Source: Metopolophium dirhodum (taxonomy: Eukaryota > Arthropoda > Insecta > Hemiptera > Aphididae). Taken from it: 64,000 bases of DNA. The position numbers and the translations under genes were made by a program. The stretch's first letter is position 1; each line of letters starts with the position of its first letter. Shown here one piece after another: positions 13,471 to 26,239 of this stretch. Location of the stretch: NCBI RefSeq assembly GCF_019925205.1, contig NC_083564.1:10421491-10485490 (forward strand). The letters run 5' to 3'. Under the pieces are notes generated by a model. That model was given only the letters and a program-made list of their open reading frames with translations, had not been told where the DNA came from and searched no databases.

Positions 13471-13989
13471 GTATTATTTTATGTGATGTGTAAACAGGAG
13501 TAAAAACGGCGTAACTGATAAGACTGTAATTATTTCTATTTAACAATATTGTTATAATCTATAATGTTATTTATGCATCCCTTAATAAATTATAACAATC
13601 TACAATAAAATATATTATTATAAGCTACCTATGAATAAAAAACGGAGTATATTAGTTTGGGGTGGTCTATCTGATAATGCTTTACATCTCTTAATTATTC
13701 AACAAAAATTAATTGTTCGAAAATTTTTGAAAAAACACCTTAGAAGGCTCATCATATAATAATTTTAAGACCTTTAAGGTTTTACCGATTTAACTACTAT
13801 TATTTAAAAAATAGCTATAATGTGGATACTAAAAAATTTTAATTTTTAGATTAACGTTAATGATAACAAGAAAAAACATCTATTATAGAATGCAAAAGTA
13901 AAAAAAAAATCGGTAAAAAAAATATGGACTATCTATCACCCTCCATTATTATTCTATGCCTTTGAATCTAAAAACAAATATTTATTTAA

Positions 13990-14460
13990 ATGAGATCTGT
14001 GATGTTAAAAAACATTTACTTGAAACGGAGCGTCCGGGGGGTCGTTCCGAATCGTAAAGTAATTAGAACGTACGTAGTTTGTAAGTAATCACGTTCCTTT
14101 ATTTTGGTATAAAATATACATATATACATATAAGACAAGGGGTGAGTAAAGCGTCAGCTTATTCCGACCAGACTTGGAAAAAGTGAGTCGGAACAGTCGG
14201 TGATGCTTGGAGTTAGACGGTCCGAGGCCGGATTCTAATTACAATGTATCGGGCAGATCATGTGTTGCGTACAGTTATGGGTCTGGGGGATTGACCGTCG
14301 CCGGTACAAGCTTAATTAAGCGGTACTCCGGTGACGAGTCGAATCCAAAAAGTGAAAAGTGCAATTTTGGTGGCAACGAGTCATGGTCGAGTAAAAATAA
14401 TTTTTTATATGTTAGTTTTAACTAGTATAGGGATAGATCACGTCTTGTGACCGTTCAAAC
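13990..14460. other. Unassigned GC-richer segment
   Basis: The composition rises here relative to its flanks. A 72-codon open frame (14207-14425) has no recognisable motif. A TATAAAATATAC stretch lies just upstream at about 14110. It could be the leader of an old retroelement; I see no proof of LTRs or coding function. Confidence 0.25.
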
Positions 14461-14639
14461 TGATGCTTGACCATAAGTGTTATCGGTGATCTAAAGTGTA
14501 GACAATGACAAAGAAAAAAAATCAACATTTTTCGTTTTTTTCTAAACTTATGTGCTGATACCTGTTGCTGGCTATTTCCATACATATTTCACTATTATTT
14601 TTTATTTTTTCATGAAAGGATTTCCGACCAAATTTCTAA

Positions 14640-15195
14640 ACTATAACACGAAAAAGGTGGGTAAGTGGATGTCGCTCTGCTGTACAGTAGGTTGCATTTG
14701 GGTCACTGTAATGGATGTGGTTAAATTTGAATTCAATGATATAATATCATTGTATAAGAAAAACGATTCTGAGTGAAAACGGTCAGTCAGCCTATAATAT
14801 TATCAAGTATATCTTATGATATTATTGTGAATAAAGTACAATATGCAATTAAAATACAAAACCATTAAATATGCAAAAATATGCAAAATAAAATTAGTAT
14901 TATTTGATTCAGTAGAACATGAATTAAATTTGTATCCAGGTTAGCATTAAATTGGACGAATAGAAAAAAATATGCAATTTCATAAACAGCCGAGTCCTAA
15001 TTATAACACTAAAATTAAAAAAGGTGGGTAAGTGGATGTCGCTCTGCTGTACAGTAGGTTACTGTAATGGATGTGGTTAAATTTGAATTCAATGATATAA
15101 TATCATTGTATAAGAAAAACGATTCTGAGTGAAAACGGTCAGTCAGCCTATAATATTATCAAGTATATTTTATGATATTATTGTGAATAAAGTAA
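14640..15195. repeat. Direct duplication, about 180-200 bp, at 14645-14839 and 15017-15194
   Basis: The block containing GGTGGGTAAGTGGATGTCGC and CGATTCTGAGTGAAAACGGT occurs twice in the same orientation, with only a few differences and one short deletion. The second copy and the 177 bp between them lie in the left arm of the big inverted repeat. The first copy lies immediately outside it. Confidence 0.8.
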
Positions 15196-16837
15196 TTTAT
15201 ATATAACCTATTTACGCGGAGCCTTGTTTTAAATTTTAAATCCTTAGCTATAAAATTTGAATATTTTATAAATTTTTAACTACAAAATAATTATTAAACA
15301 TTAAATTTGATAAACTTTGTCAAAATTTGAACTATTAATGCTTATAAAAAAAAATTGGGCACATGTATTTTTAATATTTTTCAGAATTCTATTGTAACAA
15401 TATATCAGAAGCCTTTCATTAAATTTTCACGTTTATTTACCAAACATATAAAATTTTATTAATATTTATAGAAAAAAAAAATTTAAGAAATTTAAAACTG
15501 ACAATGTCCGTAAACAGCTCAAAAAGAGTCAAAAGTATTATGGTGTATAGAAAATGAAAATATTTCAGTACATTTTTCATGTATCTACAGTTGTTCGTTT
15601 TTGAATAACAACAAAATAGCAAAATCGCTACATGAGAAATCGAGTTAATATCCAATATTGTAAAAACATGAACTTCAAACACTCATAAAAATGTAATTTG
15701 ATTTGCTTGTGTACATCCATTTTTTGATTAAGGATGACAAACTTATGAATAATCTTATATTACATTTTCAAATCTTAGATTTAAAAAGAACAGTTTTTAA
15801 AAATTCTCAACATAAAATAATTTGCTAATTTTCGTGATTTTTCCGTTTTTTGTCAAGATTTGAACTTTAAATGGTTATAAATAAAAACTGTGACTAAGGT
15901 TTTTAATTTTTTTTATCTGCCTTTGAAACAATAACCTAGGAGCCTTCTATTAAATTTACAAGTTTTTTTTAACCAACAAATAAAATTTTATTGATATTTA
16001 TAAAAAAAAAAACTAAAAAAAATAGAACTGAAAATGTCCGTAAACAGCTCAAAATAAGTCAAAATATTTGGAAAATGTTATGGTGTATAGAAAATTCTAA
16101 TATAAACATTAAAAATTTCATGTACCTACGGTCATTTGTTTTAGATTTACACCAAAAACTAAAATCGATTTTCTCAAAAACCGATTTTGCGTAAAAATTC
16201 CCGTTTTTCCTTAATTTTTCTTTTATTTTTCACGTCGCTTTTGAAAACTACTGGGAAATTTTTACTTTTGACCCCCCGAAGTACCAACTAAATTCACTTT
16301 CCTATCAGAAAAGTTACTGTTGAAGAAAGTCCAAGCATTTTTACTTGTCCTAAAAGGTGATGACAAACACAAAAAAAACACAAATCATTGTAAAATCAAT
16401 ACATTCATTGCTTAGAATTTAAAATGATTATCCTTCAATAATAATTTTATTATTTAAGTTTAAAATTTAAATAAACTCTCCATTCTTCATGGTTCAAGAG
16501 TAAAAAGTTCTCATAATAATAAAATTAAAATTATATAGATATTAAGTATGTTAGACAATATTGTAATAAATATAATGCCAACTTTTTTTCAAAAACAATT
16601 TATTTATCGTTAAAAATATTTTATATGAACAGATTTTATACATTTAATTAAATAGTACGTTGCATTTTTAAAATGTAATACAATATTTATTAGTTTATAA
16701 CACGCGATGATTACATTATCAGTAGATAAATAAATAATCAACGTTTTTGTGAGGGTACATAATATGTATACACGCGTGGATGTGAGATTAAGACGCTAAG
16801 ACAATTTTTCTGTTTTTGGTTTAAAGTTGTACATTAT
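14840..16837 (+). repeat. Left arm of a 1,998-bp inverted repeat
   Basis: This arm is the reverse complement of 21585-23582, with the same length and only scattered substitutions at the points I compared. The inner end is inside the last exon of the minus-strand UGT. The arm contains a member of the GATTCTGAGC / CAATACATTCAT repeat family, for example AAATCATTGTAAAATCAATA near 16382, plus the UGT's 3' flank. Open frames inside it (15437-15682, 15991-16194) are repeat sequence and not genes. Confidence 0.88.
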
Positions 16838-19571
16838 ATGCTTTAGACTGTACTTAAAAATAATTTTAATAACTGTATAGCACACGAATGAAATTATTAA
16901 AGTTAAAATTAATACTGCAGCAATCACGTCTAAGAGAAAGTACTGATACCACGTTAGATTAAAAGCCTGTGATTTCAAGTGTGGTGCTCCATTGTGACGA
17001 TGTATATACTCCGTCCAGTAAACAATCAATTTTTCTGGTGACATCGGCCGGTCCTTAAATCGTTCAGAAGTGATTTTAGCATTTATCGAGTATCTATAAA
17101 ATTAGGTATACATAAGTACATATTATATGATAAATACATTATGTATGATACGTATTATTGTATTAATATATTAATTTTATCAGGAGTATAATATTATAAT
17201 ATATTGGTATTTATATTATTAACTCGTGTAAATCTGATCCAGCCATTTCTGATGATCATATATTTTACTTCAAAGTATTTACTTTTCATTGTTAATGAGT
17301 TCCAAAATAGAATTTAAAACCATATCTGTAGATATAGATAGCAGTTCCATAGAAATCGCCATCCCAGCATCAACTAAATTGGCAATATTTTTGTGTTGAT
17401 CATAAAACAACGGAAATCCGAGAACTGGAACGCCAGCGTCCACAGTTTCATAAACACCGGATATACCTCCGTGGCTGATAAACAATTTTACTTTGGGGTG
17501 CACTAGAGAACAAAAATCAATTAACATTTTTACAGTTCTTAACAATACTGTGTGAGTTTTGGTCAGAAAACCGTACAAAGTATGTCACGTTGAGGAAACC
17601 ATTTTTTTATCATCACGTTTGGTGGTATGTCCTCCATTTCACCTTCATATTTCCATAAAACTCTTTGAGGAACTTGAGCTAATGCTTCTTTAAATGATTT
17701 TTGAATATAATCCGGCATCGTTGACATTTTCACGACTGAACCAAAAGTAAAGTAAATCACCCCATTAGATGACTCATCTATGAATTTTAAAATATCCTGA
17801 AAAAAATATGAGTAAAAACAGTGGTATACTATCTAAGACCTTCCGGAATCCGGGTGGTGGAGTATAAAACCATATTGTAATTATTAAAATATGAAACTAT
17901 GGAAGAACTAGGTACTCCTTATTGCAATAGTTATCAATAATCATAATTTAGAGTTGTGATACTTTAAATTTTAGAATATACCTTTAAACGTTATTATTTT
18001 ATAAAATTTATTTTTAATATATTATTATAAAAAAATTTATGGTGGTTCAAAAGATATTGTACAATTGGGAAATTAATAATTAATATCAATAATTGACAAT
18101 TATTTACTATTCTATAAAGCACCGGACATGATATTTAGTTTGTATTTTTATATTTTGTATTAGTACATCATAATAATCAATAACCACGATGTGATACATA
18201 TTATGTTCTTTTTGATCTTTATACGAGTTATGTACCGAGCTCATTATTTATAACCATAGATTTATATAATATAGGTTAGGTTAGGATATGTCGAGCAGTA
18301 AATTACGCGTCGAATATATAAAATAACTGTGTGAGTACGATACACACGGTAACTAATTACAACACTATTTTAAACGGTTTTAGAAATTTAGAATCCAAAT
18401 GTCTAGACACGTTGCATCAATTCTCAACATATACATACCTATATATTATATTTATTCGTGGGAAATGAATCGTTCTCCACGTAGCTGCAAATAATACTCT
18501 CGTATAATATTACGTCTTAGCCCTTAGATATTAGATAATTAAATTTAAATCGTATAATCGTATCATCTTCCCTGCATGCACAAAAATTGTTGATGACATA
18601 AAATATAAATGCAATAATAATTTAAATTTTTTTCGGGGGGAGGAGGGCTTTTAGTATTTTTTAAGCACATAGCCACACAGGTGTATGGAAATAAATGCAG
18701 GATAACGTACGGTAGGCAAGCTCTTTGGCTTTTCTAAATGAAGTCCTCCGACATGTACGAAGTTCGGCGGTACAGGCCTGGAGGCTTCGGTGGCGAAGTG
18801 GCTGTTGACGAACACCGCGGACGGACGGACGGGCGCCAGGGTGTCGTAAGGTTTTGTCGGTTCGGCGCGCTTCAACGACCACTCCGTGTACCGGACGACG
18901 AACACACTGTACACCGACAGTACGGCGTTTCTGAACCGCTGGACGAACGAGCGGGGTACCGCGTGGTCGGCCAACAAGTGGGACACGACGGCCGGGTTCG
19001 GGACGTGTCCCAGGAACGAGCCCTCGTGGTAGCTGATCATCGGCGACGGGACTACGAACACAAGTGGCAGCCCCAGCACGGTGGCCGCATGCGAGACGCA
19101 TTCTGAGCCCATAGGTTCAACGACGACCACGTCGTAACCATCGCGGTCGGCGCGCGTCCGCATCACGGCCTTCATGCGTTCGTCCTGGAATATGGCGTCG
19201 CACAGCGACCGGCTGACGGTGACGAGCAGGGGCAGTATGGACGACGGCTCGACGAACTTCTCCAGCACCTCGGCCAGGTCTACGTCCAGCTTCATGCGAA
19301 ACGCCGCGGATGTGTCCACCTCTGTATAGTTGTCTCGGTCACCGTCCGGGAACGGCGTGAACACGGTGACCGTGTGACCGGCGTCGGTGAGCGCCCGGAG
19401 CACGGCCCGCATGAAGTTCCAGTGGCTCTTGCCCGCGATCGTTTCCACGGCCAACACCCTCATGCCGTCGACCGGCGGAGGCGTACACGGGCCGGCCACC
19501 AGCAACAAACAGCAGGCCACGGTGACGACCACCCGGCACATCGCGGCCGCGGCTGTGCTATCGTTCGACAT
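16796..19571 (-). CDS. UDP-glycosyltransferase (UGT), complete, 4 exons
   Basis: Minus-strand exons 19571-18711, 17796-17577, 17502-17283 and 17093-16796 join to 532 residues. Exons 2 and 3 are each exactly 220 nt, with the same phases as in the plus-strand UGT at 11081, so the two genes are paralogues. Exon 1 encodes a signal peptide, KSHWNF with the catalytic His, and VVVVEP at the usual Asp position. Exons 2-3 hold FTFGSVV, WFPQRDIL, HPKVKLFISHGG and FYDQ. Exon 4 carries one TM helix and a longer lysine-containing tail ending KPKTEKLS. Exon 1 is strikingly GC-rich compared with exons 2-4 and with exon 1 of its neighbour. Another ATG lies 10 codons downstream. The gene sits between the arms of a 1,998-bp inverted repeat, whose inner edge cuts its last exon. 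Confidence 0.93.
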
Positions 19572-20639
19572 AGCTATTATAATAATATGTCAATGGTATA
19601 ATAATGTCACACCGGTGTATGCGGAACGATACCATATATTATATTATGTTGTGTATAACACTGTGGTATATACCGTGGTTAGTGTGGACGTGTCGCTGTT
19701 CGCGCGCAAATCCGTCGTCCGCGGCGATCGATATAATATTATATACCATAGACAACTTTTTTTATCGGCCTCGTACGGTCGCAAGTCATACTTATACCTA
19801 CTTACATATTAGCATACTAGAATATTATTATTACTATTAATTATCACACGGTAAATATTATATGTATATAGTTATATATCATTCAGCCGACCTTTTGAAA
19901 CTTAAATAATTATTTTTGTACCCATTCGTGCTCGTAATAATATAATTATAATAATAAAAATACAATGGAAGTTTTATAACATCTGTTTAGGAACCTAGTG
20001 CACATTATAAGCTGACATGTACACCGCGCATAATCGTTATTAACACAATAATGTTGTACGATTGTCACATTAATTATTTTATAGTTTCGAAATCGGTCAT
20101 GGGTGTAGGCGCACGAAGAATGGAATTCTATTCGCAAAATATAAAGTTAATATAGGTACAACATATACGTGAGTATATAGGTAAATATGTTAATATATAA
20201 TTTTATTATAGCGTGTAAATAGTGTATGTGTACTATAGTCTATAATGATGATAGTGATTACTGATTAGTCACGTAATATTACAATATAAAAAATGTTGTA
20301 ACAAAACAAAAATAATCGTTAGGTACCTAATTAATAACTTTTTTTCATTCATGATCTGGTCGCATATATGTGTGATGTAATATAGGTTCATGTAAACAGA
20401 GAATAATACCAATATTTTGAAAATAGTTAATTTTTAAAAATAAGGAATTCTATAATATTTTGGTATTTTTTATTATATCATTATATATTATTTTCAATAT
20501 TTAGTCAAATATTCAGCCTATTAGCCTAACCTAAGAAACACTACGAAGAGGTTGGCTGACAAAATTCTCAAAAATGTTGTTCTTTTTAGTTTTTTCATAT
20601 TTTGAAAATCATTCAATTTTTTGTTAAAAAATTATTATT

Positions 20640-21178
20640 GAAAAAGCAGGTGAGTGGATGTCGCTCTGCTGTACAGTAGGTTACAAGTTGGTCACTGTAT
20701 AATGGTTTGTATTAAATTTGAATTCAATTATAATATCATATAGGTAATTGTATACGAAAAACAATCCTGAGCGGAGACGGTTTGTCAGTCTGGATATTTT
20801 ATATTTTATATTGTTATTATATTTTATTATAGCCTGTAAATTGAATTAATATTATACATTACAGCAAAATAACTAAAATCATTATTTTTATTATTATTTT
20901 TATTCGTTTTTATGGTGACATACAAAGTGTTGGAAATTAAAATCCCATTTTTAGCGGTTATTTGTAATATGTCGGTGGTTTTTTCTGTTTCATTAAATAA
21001 ATATTGAGAAAACCACCACTCAAAAGTACCGTCTTGATTCAATTTGCTAAAAGATAAGATACTATATATGTTGAAATCGAAGAACTCCTTCTGGTATACA
21101 GGATAAAAAAAATAAATAAAAAAACACCATTGTAAAACCAATAGATCCCCCGCTCCGCTCAGAATCTAAAATTAAGTA
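20640..21178. repeat. Dispersed aphid-type repeat with inverted CTGAGCGGAG ends
   Basis: A GTGGATGTCGCTCTGCTGTA block near 20654 matches the duplicated block at 14661. The motif CCTGAGCGGAG near 20766 and its inverted form CTCCGCTCAG near 21154 bound about 400 bp. The minus-strand open frames here (20827-21277) belong to this repeat. Confidence 0.5.
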
Positions 21179-21429
21179 ATTAGGTAAAAAATTATTATTA
21201 AAAAAATTTAGTAATGTATAACACATTGTTTTTAAAAATTGGTATTTGCTAATGAGATAACCATTATACCGTGACATATAATGACCCGGGAATCAACTCG
21301 TACATCAAGTAGGTCTCGGAAATCAACTCACCTACTGCGCATTCTACTAGTTCTTAAAAAATTATTATTCAGAGGCTACCTGGATATCAATGTTTAAAAA
21401 ATCAATTAAAGATAAATTGATAAAAAAAA

Positions 21430-21584
21430 AGCTTTGTCATCCTTTATCAATAATTGGATGTACACAAGCAAATCAAATTACATTTTTATGAGCGTTTGAA
21501 GTCCATGTTTTTACAATATTGGATATTAACTCGATTTCTCATGTAGCGATTTTGTTATTTTGTTATTATTCAAAAACGAACAAA
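21430..21584 (+). repeat. Extra partial repeat copy abutting the inner edge of the right arm
   Basis: This stretch matches 22680-22830 inside the right arm in the same orientation (shared GGATGTACACAAGCAAATCA and TGGATATTAACTCGATTTCT), with more differences. It ends at the exact point where the UGT-derived sequence starts. Confidence 0.65.
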
Positions 21585-23582
21585 ATAATGTACAACTTTA
21601 AACCAAAAACAGAAAAATTGTCTTAGCGTCTTAATCTCACATCCACGCGTGTATACATATTATGTACCCTCACAAAAACGTTGATTATTTATTTATCTAC
21701 TGATAATGTAATCATCGCGTGTTATAAACTAATAAATATTGTATTACATTTTAAAAATGCAACGTACTATTTAATTAAATGTATAAAATCTGTTCATATA
21801 AAATATTTTTAACGATAAATAAATTGTTTTTGAAAAAAAGTTGGCATTATATTTATTACAATATTGTCTAACATACTTAATATCTATATAATTTTAATTT
21901 TATTATTATGAGAACTTTTTACTCTTGAACCATGAAGAATGGAGAGTTTATTTAAATTTTAAACTTAAATAATAAAATTATTATTGAAGGATAATCATTT
22001 TAAATTCTAAGCAATGAATGTATTGATTTTACAATGATTTGTGTTTTTTTTGTGTTTGTCATCACCTTTTAGGACAAGTAAAAATGCTTGGACTTTCTTC
22101 AACAGTAACTTTTCTGATAGGAAAGTGAATTTAGTTGGTACTTCGGGGGGTCAAAAGTAAAAATTTCCCAGTAGTTTTCAAAAGCGACGTGAAAAATAAA
22201 AGAAAAATTAAGGAAAAACGGGAATTTTTACGCAAAATCGGTTTTTGAGAAAATCGATTTTAGTTTTTGGTGTAAATCTAAAACAAATGACCGTAGGTAC
22301 ATGAAATTTTTAATGTTTATATTAGAATTTTCTATACACCATAACATTTTCCAAATATTTTGACTTATTTTGAGCTGTTTACGGACATTTTCAGTTCTAT
22401 TTTTTTTAGTTTTTTTTTTTATAAATATCAATAAAATTTTATTTGTTGGTTAAAAAAAACTTGTAAATTTAATAGAAGGCTCCTAGGTTATTGTTTCAAA
22501 GGCAGATAAAAAAAATTAAAAACCTTAGTCACAGTTTTTATTTATAACCATTTAAAGTTCAAATCTTGACAAAAAACGGAAAAATCACGAAAATTAGCAA
22601 ATTATTTTATGTTGAGAATTTTTAAAAACTGTTCTTTTTAAATCTAAGATTTGAAAATGTAATATAAGATTATTCATAAGTTTGTCATCCTTAATCAAAA
22701 AATGGATGTACACAAGCAAATCAAATTACATTTTTATGAGTGTTTGAAGTTCATGTTTTTACAATATTGGATATTAACTCGATTTCTCATGTAGCGATTT
22801 TGCTATTTTGTTGTTATTCAAAAACGAACAACTGTAGATACATGAAAAATGTACTGAAATATTTTCATTTTCTATACACCATAATACTTTTGACTCTTTT
22901 TGAGCTGTTTACGGACATTGTCAGTTTTAAATTTCTTAAATTTTTTTTTTCTATAAATATTAATAAAATTTTATATGTTTGGTAAATAAACGTGAAAATT
23001 TAATGAAAGGCTTCTGATATATTGTTACAATAGAATTCTGAAAAATATTAAAAATACATGTGCCCAATTTTTTTTTATAAGCATTAATAGTTCAAATTTT
23101 GACAAAGTTTATCAAATTTAATGTTTAATAATTATTTTGTAGTTAAAAATTTATAAAATGTTCAAATTTTATAGCTAAGGATTTAAAATTTAAAACAAGG
23201 CTCCGCGTAAATAGGTTATATATAAATTACTTTGTTCACAATAATATCATAAGATATACTTGATAATATTATAGGCTGACTGACCGTTTTCACTCAGAAT
23301 CGTTTTTCTTATACAATGATATTATATCATTGAATTCAAATTTAACCACATCCATTACAGTAACCTACTGTACAGCAGAGAGACATCCACTTACCCACCT
23401 TTTTTAATTTTAGTGTTATAATTAGGACTCAGATGTTTATGAAATTGCATATTTTTTTCTATTCATCCAATTTAATGCTAACCTGGATACAAATTTAATT
23501 CATGTTCTACTGAATCAAATAATAATAATTTTATTTTGCATATTTTTGCATATTTAATGGTTTTGTATTTTAATTGCATATT
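21585..23582 (-). repeat. Right arm of the 1,998-bp inverted repeat
   Basis: This is the reverse complement of 14840-16837. It holds a copied scrap of the UGT last exon at its inner end, then the UGT 3' flank, then the repeat-family body. The outer end stops at the TAATTGCATATT stretch near 23582. The frames at 22228-22431 and 22740-22985 are the mirror images of those in the left arm. Confidence 0.88.
21588..21626 (+). pseudogene. Duplicated C-terminal fragment of the UGT last exon
   Basis: Thirteen codons, including the stop, are identical to the end of the UGT gene at 16796-19571 (reads MYNFKPKTEKLS then TAG). They are on the opposite strand, and nothing UGT-like lies upstream. This is a by-product of the inverted duplication and not a gene. 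Confidence 0.85.
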
Positions 23583-24000
23583 TTGGGATTTTAAAAATAA
23601 AAATGCTTATTTTAGTAGGTACATATTTTTAAAAAAACAATTTAAATTAACGAACTATACAATTAATTCAACAATTATTTGTATATAGTTATAAGTTTTA
23701 TAGGTAGTAAATACAGTCTACCACGTATTTACGTAAAATATAAATATTTATTATCGACTTGGGACTACGGTACCTTATTAGATAACATATAAAGCAAATA
23801 GCAATAATAGAATAATGCAAAGTAAAGTAAATAATATGCTAGGTATGTAAATTTTAAAAAATGTATTTTAAACTGTAGTAAAAAAATAATAAATAAAATA
23901 ACTACTAGGTTTTTCTAGTTATTCATTCTGAATATTTTATAGAATCTGCTAATACATATAATTGTATGTCTATAGTATAGACCTATATAAACCTATAGAC

Positions 24001-24055
24001 CATGAACTAAGAAGATTAGATTAAGTTAAGATTATTAAGATCTTCTTAGTTCATG
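24001..24055. repeat. Perfect 15-bp inverted repeat (CATGAACTAAGAAGA)
   Basis: CATGAACTAAGAAGA at 24001-24015 is exactly mirrored by TCTTCTTAGTTCATG at 24041-24055. A related palindrome occurs at 39381-39420, so this is probably a small dispersed element. Confidence 0.7.
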
Positions 24056-24228
24056 CTATTGTTACGTACCCAGTACCCACGTATTAAGTAGTTATATATT
24101 CACTATGTACAGCGCGCCGCACGTCTCTAATAATATTTGACACTATAACTAATAAGGCAATAATTAGTATAGTATAACATGCGGAGGTCGTTGCAAAAGC
24201 GTAGAGAAAACAATTAAACTATAGAAGG

Positions 24229-24602
24229 TGTCGTCACACGTATCTTTCCTGGAAAGCCAACACCCATACGCAGGATACGAGTCGACCAGCATACCAAATA
24301 CGAGACCCGAACTCTGTCTCATGACCGAGCTTAGCCACTACTACAACCACCCACTCCAAAGGACCCAATCATATATATAGAAGCCCAGGACAAGAGCTCT
24401 TCAGACGGTTAGGGACGTTCAGAGTCAGGTCGTAACACCACTCACAGTTTAAATTCTATCTTAAAGAGTCGTAACACAACTCTCTTACACCATATATTAC
24501 ATTGTAATTTTGTACTACGTTAATAAACATTCATCATACCTAGTACATCACGTATTTCATTTCTGCGTTGATGTATATATCGACGTCGGTTGGGACGTAA
24601 CA
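24229..24602 (+). mobile_element. Solo-LTR-like segment
   Basis: It begins TGTCGTCACACG and ends GGGACGTAACA. Inside are a TATA-like ATATATATAGAAGCCC near 24373 and an AATAAA signal (TTAATAAACATTCATC) near 24521, in the order expected for U3-R-U5. CTATAG is found at 24219-24224 and again at 24603-24608, a possible target-site duplication, although four bases separate the left copy from TG. No internal retroelement coding lies next to it. Confidence 0.5.
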
Positions 24603-25237
24603 CTATAGACTAATAAAGTTAATTAGTTTATCTACGGTTTTCGGTTTTTTGTTACCATCAAAATGAAATGGTTATATTCATCATTTCATCAAATACAAAA
24701 TAAATCTCCTGGCGAACAAAATATTGTTATCATCATCTCCCCATATTGTATATAATTTTCATATGCTTTGCATAGATATATTAAGGAATATTTGCTATAG
24801 GTATTCCAGGTATTTGACTTTTGTTCCTTATAATAATATGAACGAGGCGCGGCACTAAATATATTATACTCTAAAATGGAAAATTCATCGTTTTGTACAA
24901 TATTGTAAATTAAAATATAGTATCTACGGGTATGACGTTTCTGATTATTTACTATGGGCTTTATACTTATATAGACTGGAAACATCACAATAATAATTAT
25001 TATGACTATTTCATAATATCTTGGTAGAAATCTGATTAGTTTAAATTAAGATCGTGCGTGCTAGACGCGACCGAATCCGCCGTTTGTAGTAGTAATGGGA
25101 GAAGGAACCGTAGACGTCGTCGCAGTCCTTAGGCGGCAGCACATTACGGATGAAAAATTAAATTCGACAACAAAAAATATGCCTACGAAACATGACAAAT
25201 ACAAAGGTTTAGAGTGATTTTAGAGAAAAATACCAAA

Positions 25238-25440
25238 TTATCAAAATTAAAGAACACAACATTATCCAAGGCATGATATTATATCCGTTTGTAGATTAAG
25301 CAACTGAAACGATAGGTATTTAAAATTAAAAATTACAGTTTTTGACAATATAAAAAGATCGTATTTCTGTTAAAAACGTATAAAAAGCCAAACGGATATG
25401 TCATTCCCTAGATAATGTTGTGTTCTTTAATTTTGATAAT
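25238..25440. repeat. Inverted repeat, about 52-bp arms
   Basis: The left arm 25238-25291 (ATTATCAAAATTAAAGAACA onwards) and the right arm 25389-25440 (ending TCTTTAATTTTGATAAT) pair with a few mismatches around a spacer of about 97 bp. This is a MITE-like hairpin. Confidence 0.7.
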
Positions 25441-26239
25441 AGGTTGTACTACTACGCTTAGTATATTACTTTCGGAATAAAGTCTATTTTTCGAAAACAT
25501 GTTTTTATACCGAAATATAGCTGCGCTGACATCCTCTTAATATAAAATATCTTAGGCCGACAGACCGTCCCAGCTCTTAATCGAGTCAAAACATTTAATA
25601 CCTTACACCTATGACCAATATTAAATGTTAAAATTAAATAATTTATAATAATATAATACCTATATCTACAACCTACATAATATTATATTGTATAATTATT
25701 AATTACTAATTATATTATACAGGAGATGTACGGTCAAAAACCTGAAAATTTAATACAAGTACGAGTACCGTAAGTTGCTGTTAGTGGAAGTTAAAAAAAA
25801 AGTTGAGCGTAAATCCACAATAGTAGATTATGAGCGTCTAAAGTTAGAAGGTTGAGAAAATTATTTCGAGTTGTAAATTCATAACATTTTTTCTTTATAT
25901 CTATAAGATCAAAACCTATATCTTATAATAATGGTGTTTAAAAAATTAACGCGCTCGAAATTCTTCTAATGCTGCGGGCCGACGAGAAAGATAAACAAAC
26001 TATAGCTGGCTAATAGGCAATACACGTCGTCTGGGAGATTTTCTCGGAGATCGGTCTCTGCGTTGAAATATTAATTGTATTTAGCTCAATACCAATTCTC
26101 AATCATCCGAACGTGCACGTACAAATTATCTTCACCCGAAAAATAAAATATGGCAACTATAACTATTACAACATCGCACGCTACGCGGCAAACGTCATAT
26201 TACTCGAAACCTTAGAAGACATTGCAGTCAACAAAATGG

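Noticed and set aside
15437..16194. Open frames in the left arm (15437-15682 minus, 15991-16194 plus) with exact mirror copies at 22740-22985 and 22228-22431
   Set aside because: Identity follows from the inverted repeat; composition is AT-rich repeat DNA and no motif is present.
18270..18290. GGTTAGGTTAGG, like the insect telomere repeat TTAGG
   Set aside because: Only two units, inside an intron; chance occurrence.
18661..19812. Several long open frames on both strands overlapping UGT exon 1
   Set aside because: They are shadows of the GC-rich UGT exon in other frames.
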